Positions 28,436 to 39,131 are shown, counted from the stretch's first letter. The stretch is DNA of 64,000 nt from Nitrosomonas sp. Nm132 (GCF_900100485.1 NZ_FNDH01000003.1:1-64000); one strand, 5' to 3'. Notes: generated from the sequence alone by a model not told the origin. Numbers and translations are program-made.

Positions 28436-29580
28436 TATCTTGCCATCTTAAGTCCTACATTCGAGAAAACCACTGCAAAAATCGCATCGATAAGAATAAC
28501 CGCAGTAATGGATGTCACAACGGAATTGGTCGTACCCTCTCCAAGGCTTTCAGTATTAGGTTTAACGCGCAAGCCAAAATGACAAGCGATCAGGGCGATG
28601 GTCATGCCGCAGACAGCTCCCTTACCCAACCCTATCCATAAATTCTCAACTGGAACGGCATCGGGCAAGCTGCTTAACGCATATTGATAATTTAACCCTA
28701 TTTGCACATCAGCCGCCAGAATCCCTCCCAGCAGCGCAATCGCGCTGGTCCAGAGCACCACGAGCGGCATGGCGATGCCTAATGCAATCATTTTAGGCAA
28801 CACTAAACGTAAACTGTGAGGAATACCCATGACAGTCAGCGCATCCAGTTCTTCAGTGACACGCATGACGCCAAGCTGAGCTGTCATCGAGGAACCAGAG
28901 CGCCCTGCCACCAGTATCCCAGCCAGCATTGGACCCAACTCGCGAATGATGCTCATCCCCAGAATATTGACGATAAAAACATCCGCACCAAAGGTATGAA
29001 GTTGCTCAGAAGAAAGATAACTTAAAACGATACCAATCAGAAAACCTACAACTGCAGTAATACCCAGTGCCTGTGCCCCGGTTCTGAATAGGTTTGCGGA
29101 AATCTCCCGCAAAGGAATCTGTTTGGGATGTTTGATGAGATAGAAAATGTTCAGTAATACCTGACCAAATAACATAATCAAACCAAACAAATGATCCCAA
29201 AATAAAAAGAAACGCCTTCCGAGCGTCAGAATAGGCCAAAGGATGTCACGGCGTACAGGTTTAGGGGCAGGAGAGGCTTTCTCCAGATGAATAAAAAATC
29301 CATCCTGCTTGGATTTTACCAACAAATGTACCGGGCGACGCATCCCCCAGGCTCGCCAGATTAATACTGCACCCGCAAGATCCATCTGCTGAATGCCGGT
29401 CAAATCCCAGTGGAGATCGGGTTGCGCCGCAAAACAAGCGAGCTTAGCGCCCACTTTCCGTAACTGCTGATCTAATGCTGCCAGCGTATAACTACCTGTA
29501 AGTTTGATGCAAGGTACCTCGCCTTCGACGATCACTTGATACCAAGGTGACGAATTATCATTAAGATTACTGGGTAGCAT
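28435..29580 (-). CDS. MlaE-like permease with N-terminal STAS-like domain
   Basis: The 381-residue protein has about 120 N-terminal residues resembling a STAS domain (GEVPCIKLTGSYTLAALDQQL, MDLAGAVLIWRAWG). An MlaE permease follows, with five to six helices and the family block ELGPMLAGILVAGRSGSSMTAQLG and VTEELDALTVMGI. In the Mla system MlaE works with MlaF, the MCE protein MlaD and the STAS protein MlaB. Here a STAS-like domain is fused on, and no MCE-domain gene adjoins the pair. Confidence 0.88.
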   Translation of the reverse strand: MLPSNLNDNSSPWYQVIVEGEVPCIKLTGSYTLAALDQQLRKVGAKLACFAAQPDLHWDLTGIQQMDLAGAVLIWRAWGMRRPVHLLVKSKQDGFFIHLEKASPAPKPVRRDILWPILTLGRRFFLFWDHLFGLIMLFGQVLLNIFYLIKHPKQIPLREISANLFRTGAQALGITAVVGFLIGIVLSYLSSEQLHTFGADVFIVNILGMSIIRELGPMLAGILVAGRSGSSMTAQLGVMRVTEELDALTVMGIPHSLRLVLPKMIALGIAMPLVVLWTSAIALLGGILAADVQIGLNYQYALSSLPDAVPVENLWIGLGKGAVCGMTIALIACHFGLRVKPNTESLGEGTTNSVVTSITAVILIDAIFAVVFSNVGLKMAR

Positions 29581-29764
29581 AATTACTTTTTACAATAATA
29601 TTTGTGAAACATCGCTCTGAAACAAAGATAGCCTTTGCAAGAAGTATTAGAGCACAGCAAGTCATTATAGACTACCCCGAAGAGATAAGCCCCTGAGATA
29701 ACTGTTTGAGGCCCCAATCAGCAACGTGTCATCGACAAGAGCTTGTCATTGGATACGAGCGTAT

Positions 29765-29866
29765 TATACTCATCGCCCTTCAAAATTCGGCAGCTATACC
29801 CTCTCCCGCTGGAAGAAGGCCGGATGAGGGATGATAAAAACTGAATTTTGAAGGGTGATGAGTATA
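29765..29866. repeat. Palindromic repeat family B, copy 3 (longest)
   Basis: The ends TATACTCATCGCCCTTCAAA and its near-perfect complement flank a CTCTCCCGCTGGAAGAAGG core. Here the inverted repeat runs 24 bases per side with one mismatch. It occupies the roughly 300-bp gap between the MFS gene and the MlaE-like gene. I see nothing else there. Confidence 0.75.
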
Positions 29867-29887
29867 GTCCCACGGCAAACTGATGAT

Positions 29888-31144
29888 CTATCTCAATCCC
29901 TTAAGATCGGGAAGAAGGAAGAAGCAAAATAGCGTAGCCGCACCGGAAAGAATAATCAATGGGGGTAAGTATCCTTCAAACCAGTTAATCAACATCCACG
30001 AACCTGCTATCGCTGACAACTGAGCAAAGCCATTAGTTAGCGACATCAGTACCGCAAAAGTAAAGCCTTCTGCTCTTTTAGGGCAGGCTTTGCCGGCAAG
30101 CGTAAGGATAGCAAGAAGAGCAATCATGCTCGTAATGCCAAAGAAAAATGACAATACAATAAACAGTTCGTCACTATAAGGAGCTGGATTGATCACACTC
30201 AGGTAGGAAAAGGTGCTAATAGCGCCTGCAATAATGCTGAAGACCAGTTGAAAATGGAGTTCGCGATTGCTGACGTATTTGCCATAAAGCCAGGCGCCAA
30301 CAATTGAACCGAATGAGCCTATAGCCCCAAGCTCACCAATGAACGATTGAGAAAAATTGAGCGTGTCGGTCATATGGTAATAGATTGGGATGCCAAAACT
30401 TGGGCTAAAATTCCAAAAGATTAGAAATAGCATAGCAGCCCAGAGTAAACGACTTCGAAAAGCTTCACGTAACCCCTTTACTGTGACTATCAATGAAGCC
30501 AGTTCCATTGCGGTCTTTTTTTCTTTTACGACTAACCAACTAAGAAGCGCTATTGCTGCCGGGGCTATCATGGCAATAATGGCCGCTGTGCGCAAACCGG
30601 TACCAGGGTCAGCCATGCCCGCTAACCATCCCCCCACTAATGAAGTAACTATTTGAGCAACATAAAACCAAAACCACTGTACTGCCTGAAATTGGCTAAT
30701 CATATTGAATTTCCGGCCATTCTCGACCATTAAGGCATCGATAATGACATCTGAGGCTGCCGTTCCTATGGCAGTTAGGAGAAGAGCCATGATCAATGAG
30801 TCACCGTTTGATATTTCTGCTAACCAAAAATAACCAGAGCTGGTGAGTATATTTACAACTAACAACCAAGACTTACGACGATATCCAAACAAGGAAATTA
30901 AATCGCTAACTAAGCCATAAACAGGTTTAATAATCCAGGGAATAGTTAAAAAGGCCAGATAGTTGGTAGCACCTACCTCGTTTAAGTGCATGACTTCCTT
31001 GAGATAATAGTTTAAAGGCTGATATATCAAGCCTCCTGACTGAGCAATGCCTTGGGCAAAGTAAACGACACCAAAGAGAAAAATAAGATGATTTACATAA
31101 GGATTATTGAGGGATTCCTGACTTGAGGGAGCAATATTTTTCAT
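29888..31144 (-). CDS. BT1-type major facilitator transporter
   Basis: The 418-residue membrane protein has about 12 hydrophobic helices. The N-terminal pattern is YFAQGIAQSGGLIYQPLNYYLKEVMHL, then PWIIKPVYGLVSDLISLFGYRRKSWLL and TAASDVIIDALMVENGR. This is the folate-biopterin transporter (BT1) branch of the major facilitator superfamily, known from trypanosomatids, cyanobacteria and plants. The substrate in this organism is unknown; a pteridine or other small anion is the family-based guess. It has no operon partner. Confidence 0.8.
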   Translation of the reverse strand: MKNIAPSSQESLNNPYVNHLIFLFGVVYFAQGIAQSGGLIYQPLNYYLKEVMHLNEVGATNYLAFLTIPWIIKPVYGLVSDLISLFGYRRKSWLLVVNILTSSGYFWLAEISNGDSLIMALLLTAIGTAASDVIIDALMVENGRKFNMISQFQAVQWFWFYVAQIVTSLVGGWLAGMADPGTGLRTAAIIAMIAPAAIALLSWLVVKEKKTAMELASLIVTVKGLREAFRSRLLWAAMLFLIFWNFSPSFGIPIYYHMTDTLNFSQSFIGELGAIGSFGSIVGAWLYGKYVSNRELHFQLVFSIIAGAISTFSYLSVINPAPYSDELFIVLSFFFGITSMIALLAILTLAGKACPKRAEGFTFAVLMSLTNGFAQLSAIAGSWMLINWFEGYLPPLIILSGAATLFCFFLLPDLKGLR

Positions 31145-31296
31145 AGGCGTTACTTTTGTGAAGTGTTACCTTTGATAAGGGTTGCTCTGAAGTGGTTCCT
31201 TTTGGCAGGATAAAATAACCTCAGAAAAAATAGCATCAGATTGTTTCAATTAAATATTCTCTCGATGTCTTGCCACTCTAACCGATACGAGTCTGA

Positions 31297-32379
31297 TCAA
31301 CCCTTATATCGTTCTGGTGCAATCACCCTAATGTAGGAAAGCAGCATTTCTTCCAGAAACAGCCTGGCGTTGAGAGGATGTCGCGATAATTGCTGCGTTG
31401 TGATCAGATTTCGCCAGAAGCTGGCAAGCAACTTGGGATCTGCGGTCGCGACCAGTTTTTTTATCGCCATTTCCTGATGGGGATGGTAACGAATCTTTCC
31501 AGTCGTACTAAAACTCATCAGGTCATAGCACCACTTTTGCAGCCAGCTGACGATATCCGGCACATCCAGCTTATATAGCTTGTTGGTCAGGGAAATAGGA
31601 TCAAAGCTGGCTGGCTGGCTGATTTGCCGAATAAAATCGGTATACTGGGCAAAATAATCGTCATGGCTAAACGCTACTGCCTGCAAGGGTGACGAGCCTG
31701 CCAAAGCCATGCAGATATCGGGATGCTTGACTTCCTGCTGCGTCAGCCAGTTGCGTACAGAAGCCGCATCAGGCACTGGCATGGTGATTTGCTGGCAACG
31801 GCTACGAATCGTTGGCAGGAGATCCTGCGAGCGATGCGCCACCAGCATGAACAGGATACGGGATGGGGGCTCTTCCAGTTTTTTTAATAATGCGTTAGCC
31901 GCTGGAATATTCATGGCTTCTGCCGGATGAATCAGAACCACCTTGAATCCATCCTGGTGACCGGAAAGATAGACGAAATCGTTCAGCGCCCGCACTTGCT
32001 CGATGGTAATGTGTTGACTGGGTTTTTTCCGGGTCTTAACGGTATCTGCATCCTGCTTGTCCGTACCACTGCTCTCAGATGCAGCTTCGCCAGATGATTC
32101 AGCGAATACTTCCGGCGTCATCAGGTTGAAATTCGGATGCGTCCCCTGCTCGAACCACTTGCAGCTTGCACACATCCCACATGCAGCCTGTTCTGCCGTC
32201 ACCCGTTCACATAATAAAGACTTGGCAAGGTTACGCGCAAAATCCAGTTTGCCTATCCCCTTTCTGCCCTTCAGCAGCAGCGCATGTGTTTTCAAAGCAA
32301 CCGTACCTCTGACTTGCTGCCAGATGGTATGTTGCCAGGGATAGAGTTCGTTCATTCGCTGAGGCGCTATCGTGCTCAA
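31297..32379 (-). CDS. holB: DNA polymerase III delta' subunit
   Basis: The 360-residue clamp-loader subunit has [24 protein letters not shown] (a degenerate Walker A, as usual for delta'), zinc-binding Cys in [10 protein letters not shown], sensor-type [20 protein letters not shown] and [12 protein letters not shown]. It is part of the clamp loader that places the beta clamp on DNA. An Ala/Ser-rich insert ([16 protein letters not shown]) lies after the zinc finger. It overlaps tmk by four bases, the standard tmk-holB pair. Confidence 0.92.
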   Translation of the reverse strand: MSTIAPQRMNELYPWQHTIWQQVRGTVALKTHALLLKGRKGIGKLDFARNLAKSLLCERVTAEQAACGMCASCKWFEQGTHPNFNLMTPEVFAESSGEAASESSGTDKQDADTVKTRKKPSQHITIEQVRALNDFVYLSGHQDGFKVVLIHPAEAMNIPAANALLKKLEEPPSRILFMLVAHRSQDLLPTIRSRCQQITMPVPDAASVRNWLTQQEVKHPDICMALAGSSPLQAVAFSHDDYFAQYTDFIRQISQPASFDPISLTNKLYKLDVPDIVSWLQKWCYDLMSFSTTGKIRYHPHQEMAIKKLVATADPKLLASFWRNLITTQQLSRHPLNARLFLEEMLLSYIRVIAPERYKG

Positions 32380-32999
32380 TTAAATAATGTTTCCTGGATG
32401 ATACCTTCCAGTGCGCTTGTCACATCCTGGAGCGGCCGGCTGGCATCGATCAACCGGATTCTTTCGGGGAATTGCTGCGCCCGCTGTAAATAAGCTTCAC
32501 GCACCCGGCGAAAAAATTCATCCTGCTCTTGCTCGAAACGATCGGCTGTTTTAACCGATTGCACACGCTGCCTGGCTGTTTCTATGGGGACATCGAAATA
32601 CAGCGTCAGGTCAGGTTGGAATGAACCTTGTACCCATTGTTCCAGTATTTGCAGTTTATCAAATGAAACGCCTCTGCCTCCGCCCTGGTAAGCAAAGCTC
32701 GCATCGGCAAAGCGATCTGAAATAACCCAGTCTCCTCTGGTGAGCGACGGCAAAATCACTTTATCCAGATGCTCCCGCCGTGCTGCAAACATCATCAATG
32801 CTTCCGTTTCTGCATGCATGATCTGACGTTGATCCAGCAGCAAGGTACGCAGTTGCTCTCCCAAAGGAGTACCGCCCGGCTCACGCGTCATCACGTTATT
32901 AATTCTCTTCCGACGTAGAAAATCTTCCAACCAGATAAGATGAGTGCTTTTACCCGCACCATCAATGCCTTCTAACGTAATGAATTTTCCCTGTTGCAT
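32376..32999 (-). CDS. tmk: Thymidylate kinase
   Basis: I start this gene at the ATG at 32999 ([18 protein letters not shown]), which gives 207 residues, the normal length; 12 further codons upstream look non-coding. It has P-loop [23 protein letters not shown] (the DR/PGG dTMP site), [18 protein letters not shown], and LTLYFDVP. It makes dTDP from dTMP. It is co-translated with holB and divergent from ampD. Confidence 0.94.
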   Translation of the reverse strand: MQQGKFITLEGIDGAGKSTHLIWLEDFLRRKRINNVMTREPGGTPLGEQLRTLLLDQRQIMHAETEALMMFAARREHLDKVILPSLTRGDWVISDRFADASFAYQGGGRGVSFDKLQILEQWVQGSFQPDLTLYFDVPIETARQRVQSVKTADRFEQEQDEFFRRVREAYLQRAQQFPERIRLIDASRPLQDVTSALEGIIQETLFN

Positions 33000-33083
33000 G
33001 CGTGTCTGCTTATCTATCGCCCATGAATAAAACACAACTGAATCAGCTTTGCACTATTATAGCTGCCCAATATCTTAAATCTC

Positions 33084-33710
33084 ATGAGCAGAATAAAAAA
33101 ACAGCGTATGCAAATCAATACTGCCGGCCATCTTGAGAAGGCACGTTTCATTCCTTCACCCAACTGTGATGAGCGTCCACCTGAATGCGCCATCAGCCTG
33201 CTGGTGATACACAACATCAGCCTGCCGCCGGATGAATTCGGCGGAAATGGCGTGATTGAGCTATTCACCAACCAGCTTGATCCGGAAGCGCACTCCTATT
33301 ACCAGTCGTTGCGTGATCTCAAAGTTTCCAGCCACTTTTTTATTCGCCGCGATGGAGAAATTATTCAGTTTGTCCCGTGCACACTGCGTGCCTGGCATGC
33401 TGGTGTCTCATGCTGGCAAGGCAAGGATCGCTGCAATGATTTCTCCATCGGGATTGAACTCGAAGGAAGTGACTTCCTGTCCTTTGAACCCATTCAGTAC
33501 GACAGGCTCATCGCACTTACTTCGGCTTTGCTCAAAACCTACCCCATTACCGATATCGCAGGACATGCCGATATTGCACCCGCACGTAAAACTGATCCAG
33601 GTCCTTATTTTGATTGGGAGCGCTACCGGCAAGGACTTTCCTGCTTAACCTCAGAACCAGCCTCTCATCCTGACAATTACTCAGAGCCCGTGAAAACGAA
33701 GTTTCGATAA
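33084..33710 (+). CDS. ampD: 1,6-anhydro-N-acetylmuramyl-L-alanine amidase AmpD
   Basis: The 208-residue cytoplasmic zinc amidase of peptidoglycan recycling has FIPSPNCDERPPE, the zinc His in LLVIHNISLPPDEFGG, SSHFFIRRDGEIIQFVP, RAWHAGVSCWQGKD (second His), and GHADIAPARKTDPGPYFDW with the third zinc ligand. The last residues (PVKTKFR) are encoded by a short repeat that recurs in inverted form at the end of the mutarotase gene, so the C-terminus may have been extended by that repeat. Confidence 0.92.
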   Translation: MSRIKKQRMQINTAGHLEKARFIPSPNCDERPPECAISLLVIHNISLPPDEFGGNGVIELFTNQLDPEAHSYYQSLRDLKVSSHFFIRRDGEIIQFVPCTLRAWHAGVSCWQGKDRCNDFSIGIELEGSDFLSFEPIQYDRLIALTSALLKTYPITDIAGHADIAPARKTDPGPYFDWERYRQGLSCLTSEPASHPDNYSEPVKTKFR

Positions 33711-34434
33711 AACGAAGCCTGGATAAAACAAAATTCTGGCGAAGCCACTGATTATTCTGTGTAACTGGCACTCAACACAGTGCTCATAAGCTGAGCGTCT
33801 AAGTGGACGCTATGATTAAACTTCTCATTGATTTCCAATGAGCTGTTTAACGGTGGTATTCGCCAGAACGCTCGGGCTGATAGGTCACTTCCACTATGCG
33901 AACGCGTAATACTCCACCGCCTGGTTTTGGCCACTCAATTTCGTCTCCTTGAGAAAGACCAAGCAGTGCGCTGCCGACAGGTGCAAGGATGGAAATCTTG
34001 CTTCCGCTCGCGTCAATATCTTTGGGATAGACCAATGTTAATTCGAATTCTTCGGACGAAGATTCAACCTTAAATTTTACGGTAGAATTCATGGTCACCA
34101 CAGTAGGTGGAACATCCTGAGGATCGACCACTTCGGCCCGCATCAGTTCAGTCTCTAATTCATCCCTTCCCGGAAAAGCATTGCTGGGCAATGATTCAAC
34201 AAGGCTATCCAATCTTTCCGCATCGAGCGTTGAAATTATAATTTTTGGTCTGGTTTTCATTTTCACTCTCTTGAATTTTGATTAATACAGGTTACCCCAA
34301 CAATGAAAGAAGATCTAACAAGAAAACAGGTGAAGCGCGGATCCCGCGCAACGTACCTATCAAAACATGTAGCAGATCTACTGGTAAAACGCCGTTTTAT
34401 CAAAACTTCGTTTTGCCGGAACTTCGTTTTCACA
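33689..34434. repeat. Inverted pair of short AAAACGAAG repeats flanking rnk
   Basis: GTGAAAACGAAGTTTCG at 33689 and following is matched on the other strand near 34418-34434 (GTGAAAACGAAGTTCCG), each followed by more AAAACGAAG-like units. One arm encodes the last codons of ampD; the other overlaps the stop of the mutarotase gene. Only the two arms are repetitive; rnk lies between. Confidence 0.6.
33847..34266 (-). CDS. rnk: Rnk-like nucleoside diphosphate kinase regulator (GreA/GreB C-terminal fold)
   Basis: The 139-residue protein has a short N-terminal helical part (RPKIIISTLDAERLDSLVE) and a GreA/GreB-type FKBP domain (VTMNSTVKFKV, LTLVYPKDIDASGSKISILAPVGSALLGLSQGD), with a short C-terminal extension. 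Rnk binds RNA polymerase but lacks the transcript-cleavage coiled coil. The gene stands alone between two other genes, bracketed by short inverted repeats. Confidence 0.85.
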   Translation of the reverse strand: MKMKTRPKIIISTLDAERLDSLVESLPSNAFPGRDELETELMRAEVVDPQDVPPTVVTMNSTVKFKVESSSEEFELTLVYPKDIDASGSKISILAPVGSALLGLSQGDEIEWPKPGGGVLRVRIVEVTYQPERSGEYHR

Positions 34435-35335
34435 GACTCTCAGCACGATAATTGGCAACCAATTTGAACTCACTACCTGGCTGAATGGTGATGATATCCG
34501 TTGCAGCATTGGCGGTTTCAACACACAGCAGGCGCAAATAATCATCATCTTGCAAATCGCCCATTTCTGCCGAGATTTTCGCCCATGGATTCCACACAAC
34601 TGCCGTTTCACTGCCTTGAGAAGCGATTCGAATCTGACGTTTCATGGCGGCATCATGAATTAGGATATCATTTAATACATCCAGGTAAATGCGATCCACT
34701 TCCGAGCTGATGGTCACAGCGCCTGACTGCGTTTTTTGCTGCCCCCCCTCAACCTTGTCGATATATTGCCTGCCTTCCAGTCCCGACACACGGGTTTGAT
34801 GAATATCGCCCACGCTAAAATAGGTATGGAAGGCTTGCGTAATTGAGAACGCTTCGCTACCCATGTTCCGAGTCACAAGTTCCAGATTTAATGCTTCACC
34901 CACAGTAATTTTCAGTACTAGGGCAAAAGCATGTGGCCAGATTGTCTGCGTCTCTGGCGTATCCGTCAATCCTAATACCACCTCGGCATCGCCATTGGCA
35001 GCCACACTCGTTTCGATGACATCCCACATCCGGTTACGCACAAAACCATGGGCCGGACGACCTTTTCCTTCGGGATCAGGACCAAACCATGGCCAGCAGA
35101 TCGGCACCCCTCCTTTGATCGCCTTGCCTGCCTGATAATAGGCTTTCTCGCTGAGGAACATCAAATCATCCGTTTTACCGGCAGACCGGAAAGAAAGCAC
35201 TTGTCCCGCGTAAACCGAAATCAGCGCATTGGCTTTGGCATTATTGACGCGAATAAATGGAAAACCACCCTGCCCTTCGATAAACTCAACCTGACCAGCA
35301 ATCCCGTGATCCCTATTTAATTGTTCAATCCTCAT
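34430..35335 (-). CDS. D-hexose-6-phosphate mutarotase (YeaD-like)
   Basis: The 301-residue aldose-1-epimerase-like protein shows GGVPICWPWFGPD, AHGFVRNRMWDV (catalytic His), LVTRNMGSEAFSITQAFHTYFSVGDI (second His) and VVWNPWAKISAEMGDLQDDDY. These match the glucose-6-phosphate 1-epimerase branch, which interconverts alpha and beta anomers of hexose-6-phosphates. Length is normal. It is divergent from acnA; the 200-bp gap between them shows no gene. Confidence 0.88.
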   Translation of the reverse strand: MRIEQLNRDHGIAGQVEFIEGQGGFPFIRVNNAKANALISVYAGQVLSFRSAGKTDDLMFLSEKAYYQAGKAIKGGVPICWPWFGPDPEGKGRPAHGFVRNRMWDVIETSVAANGDAEVVLGLTDTPETQTIWPHAFALVLKITVGEALNLELVTRNMGSEAFSITQAFHTYFSVGDIHQTRVSGLEGRQYIDKVEGGQQKTQSGAVTISSEVDRIYLDVLNDILIHDAAMKRQIRIASQGSETAVVWNPWAKISAEMGDLQDDDYLRLLCVETANAATDIITIQPGSEFKLVANYRAESL

Positions 35336-35536
35336 TTTTTACCTTATTTTTTGTCGCGATAAGGTTGGAATGATAAACTTAAATCAAAATAAATCATAAC
35401 CATTCAATGCTAGGGAAACTCTGAATAAGTAAGTGAAGGGGAAACAGTGCAAGGTGCAATGCAACCATGTGCTGCTGCAACTACATTGTAACCACTTATG
35501 CAGGCCCACCCTATCGTTATCGTATAAGGAGCCACC

Positions 35537-38404
35537 ATGACCCACACGCTATTTAATTCACTGAAAACGCTGCAACTCCCTGATGGCCAAACTACCCAGT
35601 TCTATTCCTTGTCAGCACTGGAAGAAGCCGGTCTCGGCAAGATTTCACGACTCCCGGTCTCCATACGCATCGTCCTGGAATCGGTGCTGCGCAATTGCGA
35701 CGATAAAAAAATTACCCGGTTACATGTCACGCAACTGGCTGGCTGGCAACCGAATGCTGCACGCACTCATGAAATTCCATTCGTGGTCGCACGCATCGTA
35801 TTGCAGGATTTCACTGGTGTGCCGCTACTGGTTGATCTCGCGGCGATGCGCAGTGCTGCGGAAAAGCTGGGCAAAGATCCCAAACGCATCGAGCCGCTGG
35901 TACCGGTCGATCTAGTAGTCGATCACTCCGTTCAAGTCGATTACTATGGCGATAAAGATGCGCTGGCACGTAATATGGAAATGGAGTTTCTCCGCAATAA
36001 GGAGCGTTACCAGTTCATCAAATGGGGCATGCAGGCATTCGATACCTTCAAGGTTGTCCCTCCCGGCATCGGCATCGTGCATCAGGTTAATCTGGAATAC
36101 CTGGCGCGCGGCGTGCATCAGAAAAATGGCTTAATTTATCCCGATACGCTGGTGGGCACCGATTCCCACACTACCATGATCAACAGCATCGGCGTCGTGG
36201 GCTGGGGCGTGGGTGGCATTGAAGCGGAAGCCGGCATGCTGGGGCAGCCGGTTTATTTCCTTACTCCCGATGTAGTGGGTGTCAACCTGACCGGTCAATT
36301 GCGTGAAGGGGTGACCGCCACCGATCTGGTCTTGACTATTACCGAAATGCTGCGCAAAGCGAAAGTAGTCGGCAAATTCGTGGAATTCTTCGGTGAAGGC
36401 GCTGCGTCGCTGAGCCTGCCTGATCGCGCCACCATCGCCAACATGGCACCTGAATATGGCGCCACCATGGGCTTTTTCCCAGTCGATGACGCCACCCTCC
36501 AATACTTCAGAAATACCGGTCGTACAACTGAAGAAATCAATACATTCGAAGCGTATTTCAAGGCGCAAGGACTGTATGGCATGCCGCGCAAGGGAGACAT
36601 CGATTACAGCCAGGAGCTGCAATTGGATTTGAATTCGATCATGCCTTCACTGGCTGGACCGAAACGCCCGCAGGACCGTATCGCGATCGGTGATCTCAAA
36701 TCAACCTTTACTGAGCTCTTCAGTAAACCCGTGACAGAAAATGGCTATGGCAAGCGGGCGGAAGATCTGGCACGCGCTTATACCACACGCGATGTCAGTA
36801 GCTCGAGTAGCGATGTGTGTGTCACCAGCCCGATCAATCAGGATGAAGCCACTCTGCCCCCAGGTTCTGACCGAAATGTGACTGAACTGGTCAACAATCG
36901 TCCCACTCAGAATACTGTCAAAATTGAGCCCGCTGAGGAGCCTACTGGGTTGAACAAACCGGTTGAGCTGCATCATGGCGATGTCTTGATCGCTGCGATC
37001 ACTTCCTGCACCAACACGTCCAATCCCACGGTATTGATCGCTGCCGGACTACTGGCTAAAAAAGCGGTCGAAAAAGGTTTGAGCGTCAAACGCCATATCA
37101 AGACCTCACTTGCGCCGGGCTCACGCGTGGTTACAGAATATCTCACTGCTGCCGGCTTACTGCCTTATCTGGAGCAACTGGGCTTCAGCCTGGCGGGTTA
37201 TGGCTGCACCACCTGTATCGGCAACTCGGGCCCTCTGCCAGAGATCATCGAAGAAAGCGTCGTCAAGGAAGATCTCGTTTGCTCAGCCGTCCTCTCCGGC
37301 AACCGGAATTTTGAAGCAAGGATACATGCCAATATCCGTGCCAACTTCCTGGCTTCCCCACCGCTGGTGGTAGCTTATGCCATCGCAGGCACCGTGCTGA
37401 AAAATCTCGATACCGAACCGCTGGGTTTGGGTAAGAACAATCAACCTGTCTGGCTGCGCGATATCTGGCCAAGCAGCGCAGAAATCGAATCTTTGATGAA
37501 ATTTGCCACCCAGGCCGACACGTTCCGGCGGCTCTATAGCGATTTCACCCAAGATCATCCGCTCTGGAACAATATCACCTCAGTCACCGGCAAACTGTAT
37601 AACTGGCCGGATTCCACCTACATCGCCGAGCCACCTTTTTTCCAGGATTTTTCCTTGCAGCCGGCGCCTGTCAATAAGCCTGGCGGCATCTGTGGCGCAC
37701 GTACATTAGCGATTTTCGGCGATTCCGTCACGACCGATCATATCAGCCCAGCCGGCTCGATCAAGGAAACGGCTCCCGCAGGCAAATATCTGCTCGCCAA
37801 TGACGTCAGCAAGGCTGACTTCAACAGCTATGGCTCCCGCCGCGGTAACCATCATGTCATGATGCGCGGCACCTTTGCCAACGTACGCATTAAGAACCTG
37901 ATGATTCCAGGCAGTGAAGGCGGGGTAACGTTGTTCCGCAGCCACGATGCCGCAGAGGGTGAGCAGATGACGATATACGATGCCGCCATGGGCTATATCG
38001 CACAAAATGTACCTACCGTTGTATTTGCTGGCAAGGAATACGGCACTGGATCAAGCCGCGACTGGGCAGCCAAGGGGACCCAATTACTAGGCGTCAAAGC
38101 TGTCATTGCCGAAAGCTACGAACGCATTCACCGCAGCAATCTGGTCGGTATGGGCGTCTTGCCCTTGCAGTTCAAAGGCAGTGATAACGCTCAATCCCTC
38201 GGTATCGCAGGCGATGAGCAATTCGACATTCTTGGCATCGACACCATTCAACCTCAGCAAGAGGTCACGCTAGTCATTCATGGCAGGGATGGCAGTCACC
38301 GCGAAATCCCGTTGCTCTGCCGCATCGATACCGCGATCGAAGTCGATTATTATCGGCATGGCGGCATCCTGCCTTACGTGCTCAGGCAATTGATGAACAG
38401 CTAG
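35537..38404 (+). CDS. acnA: Aconitate hydratase A
   Basis: The 955-residue aconitase of the AcnA/IRP type isomerises citrate and isocitrate with a 4Fe-4S cluster. Visible parts: [52 protein letters not shown], the cluster Cys in [10 protein letters not shown] and [14 protein letters not shown], then the swivel domain [17 protein letters not shown] and [15 protein letters not shown]. It is about 60 residues longer than E. coli AcnA. The extra length sits at about residues 418-475, a Ser-rich linker ([14 protein letters not shown]). AAGGAG ribosome site. A strong hairpin follows. Confidence 0.95.
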   Translation: MTHTLFNSLKTLQLPDGQTTQFYSLSALEEAGLGKISRLPVSIRIVLESVLRNCDDKKITRLHVTQLAGWQPNAARTHEIPFVVARIVLQDFTGVPLLVDLAAMRSAAEKLGKDPKRIEPLVPVDLVVDHSVQVDYYGDKDALARNMEMEFLRNKERYQFIKWGMQAFDTFKVVPPGIGIVHQVNLEYLARGVHQKNGLIYPDTLVGTDSHTTMINSIGVVGWGVGGIEAEAGMLGQPVYFLTPDVVGVNLTGQLREGVTATDLVLTITEMLRKAKVVGKFVEFFGEGAASLSLPDRATIANMAPEYGATMGFFPVDDATLQYFRNTGRTTEEINTFEAYFKAQGLYGMPRKGDIDYSQELQLDLNSIMPSLAGPKRPQDRIAIGDLKSTFTELFSKPVTENGYGKRAEDLARAYTTRDVSSSSSDVCVTSPINQDEATLPPGSDRNVTELVNNRPTQNTVKIEPAEEPTGLNKPVELHHGDVLIAAITSCTNTSNPTVLIAAGLLAKKAVEKGLSVKRHIKTSLAPGSRVVTEYLTAAGLLPYLEQLGFSLAGYGCTTCIGNSGPLPEIIEESVVKEDLVCSAVLSGNRNFEARIHANIRANFLASPPLVVAYAIAGTVLKNLDTEPLGLGKNNQPVWLRDIWPSSAEIESLMKFATQADTFRRLYSDFTQDHPLWNNITSVTGKLYNWPDSTYIAEPPFFQDFSLQPAPVNKPGGICGARTLAIFGDSVTTDHISPAGSIKETAPAGKYLLANDVSKADFNSYGSRRGNHHVMMRGTFANVRIKNLMIPGSEGGVTLFRSHDAAEGEQMTIYDAAMGYIAQNVPTVVFAGKEYGTGSSRDWAAKGTQLLGVKAVIAESYERIHRSNLVGMGVLPLQFKGSDNAQSLGIAGDEQFDILGIDTIQPQQEVTLVIHGRDGSHREIPLLCRIDTAIEVDYYRHGGILPYVLRQLMNS

Positions 38405-38411
38405 GAAAATT

Positions 38412-38441
38412 CAAATGGGCTGCTGACCAGCAGTCCATTTG
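38412..38441. terminator. Hairpin between acnA and vapC
   Basis: CAAATGGGCTGCT pairs with AGCAGTCCATTTG (12 of 13 pairs, 4-base loop). It lies between convergent genes, with AT-rich flanks on both sides, so it may act bidirectionally. Confidence 0.6.
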
Positions 38442-38463
38442 ATACGAATTTACACGTTTGACA

Positions 38464-38859
38464 TCATCCTTTCCAAACGTGTACTTCGGGCGGAATCCCT
38501 GCCTCACGTGCCGCCTTGCAAAACCCTCGGTCGAAAGTATGCATGATGATGGAACCGCATACCGCCAAGTGAAGTGCATCAGCAAAATCGGTACCGTTTT
38601 GATACCAATCCAGGGCACGCACTATAGCGAGCGAATTTTCTACTTCGGTATTTTCGGTTTGTAACAGCAATTGGAAAAAATCGTAAATCCGTTCGCGCGA
38701 AAACTTATAGACGCAACGCAACACCCACTCGGTTTCGAGCAACACGGTCCGCGAAATCCAGGCATGACGCGTTTTAAGCAGATTCTCGACAATTTCGGCT
38801 TGAGCTGGATAGTCATCGACAACCAGCCGCACCAGCATATTGGTATCGAAGGCAATCAT
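38464..38859 (-). CDS. vapC: PIN-domain toxin VapC
   Basis: The 131-residue PIN nuclease has the first acidic residue in IAFDTNMLVRLV (D5), the glutamate in VLLETEWVL, and the C-terminal acidic cluster GTDFADALHLA and THTFDRGF-like HTFDRGFCKAA. VapC toxins cut tRNA or rRNA when the antitoxin is lost. It overlaps the antitoxin gene by four bases and lies downstream of it, the usual order. Confidence 0.88.
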   Translation of the reverse strand: MIAFDTNMLVRLVVDDYPAQAEIVENLLKTRHAWISRTVLLETEWVLRCVYKFSRERIYDFFQLLLQTENTEVENSLAIVRALDWYQNGTDFADALHLAVCGSIIMHTFDRGFCKAAREAGIPPEVHVWKG

Positions 38860-39131
38860 CGGTTAGGTTGCTCCGGGTCATCCCAATCCCCTGCGTACTC
38901 AACTGGCCGACAAAGTTTTTCAGTCGAAACGGGAGGGCCATCATATTTCATAAAACCACGCAGATCTTCCAGGCGAAGCTTTCTTTCTGCCGGTTTGGAT
39001 CTCAGTAACACACCGGATTCAGTCATATCGATAATGAGCTCCTGCCCAGCTCCCCAATGCAATTTATCCCGAATTTCTTTGGGTATCACAATCTGTCCCT
39101 CTCTTGATAGTGTAATCGTAGCAACCGTCAT
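38856..39131 (-). CDS. vapB: AbrB/SpoVT-type antitoxin VapB
   Basis: The N-terminal swapped-hairpin DNA-binding domain is clear (ITLSREGQIVIPKEIRDKLHWGAGQEL). The C-terminal tail (RGFMKYDGPPVSTEKLC) would wrap around VapC. I start at the ATG at 39131, preceded by GGAGGAG, giving 91 residues; seven further upstream codons are possible. It should autoregulate the operon with VapC. Upstream, 39153-39390 shows no gene. Confidence 0.85.
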   Translation of the reverse strand: MTVATITLSREGQIVIPKEIRDKLHWGAGQELIIDMTESGVLLRSKPAERKLRLEDLRGFMKYDGPPVSTEKLCRPVEYAGDWDDPEQPNR

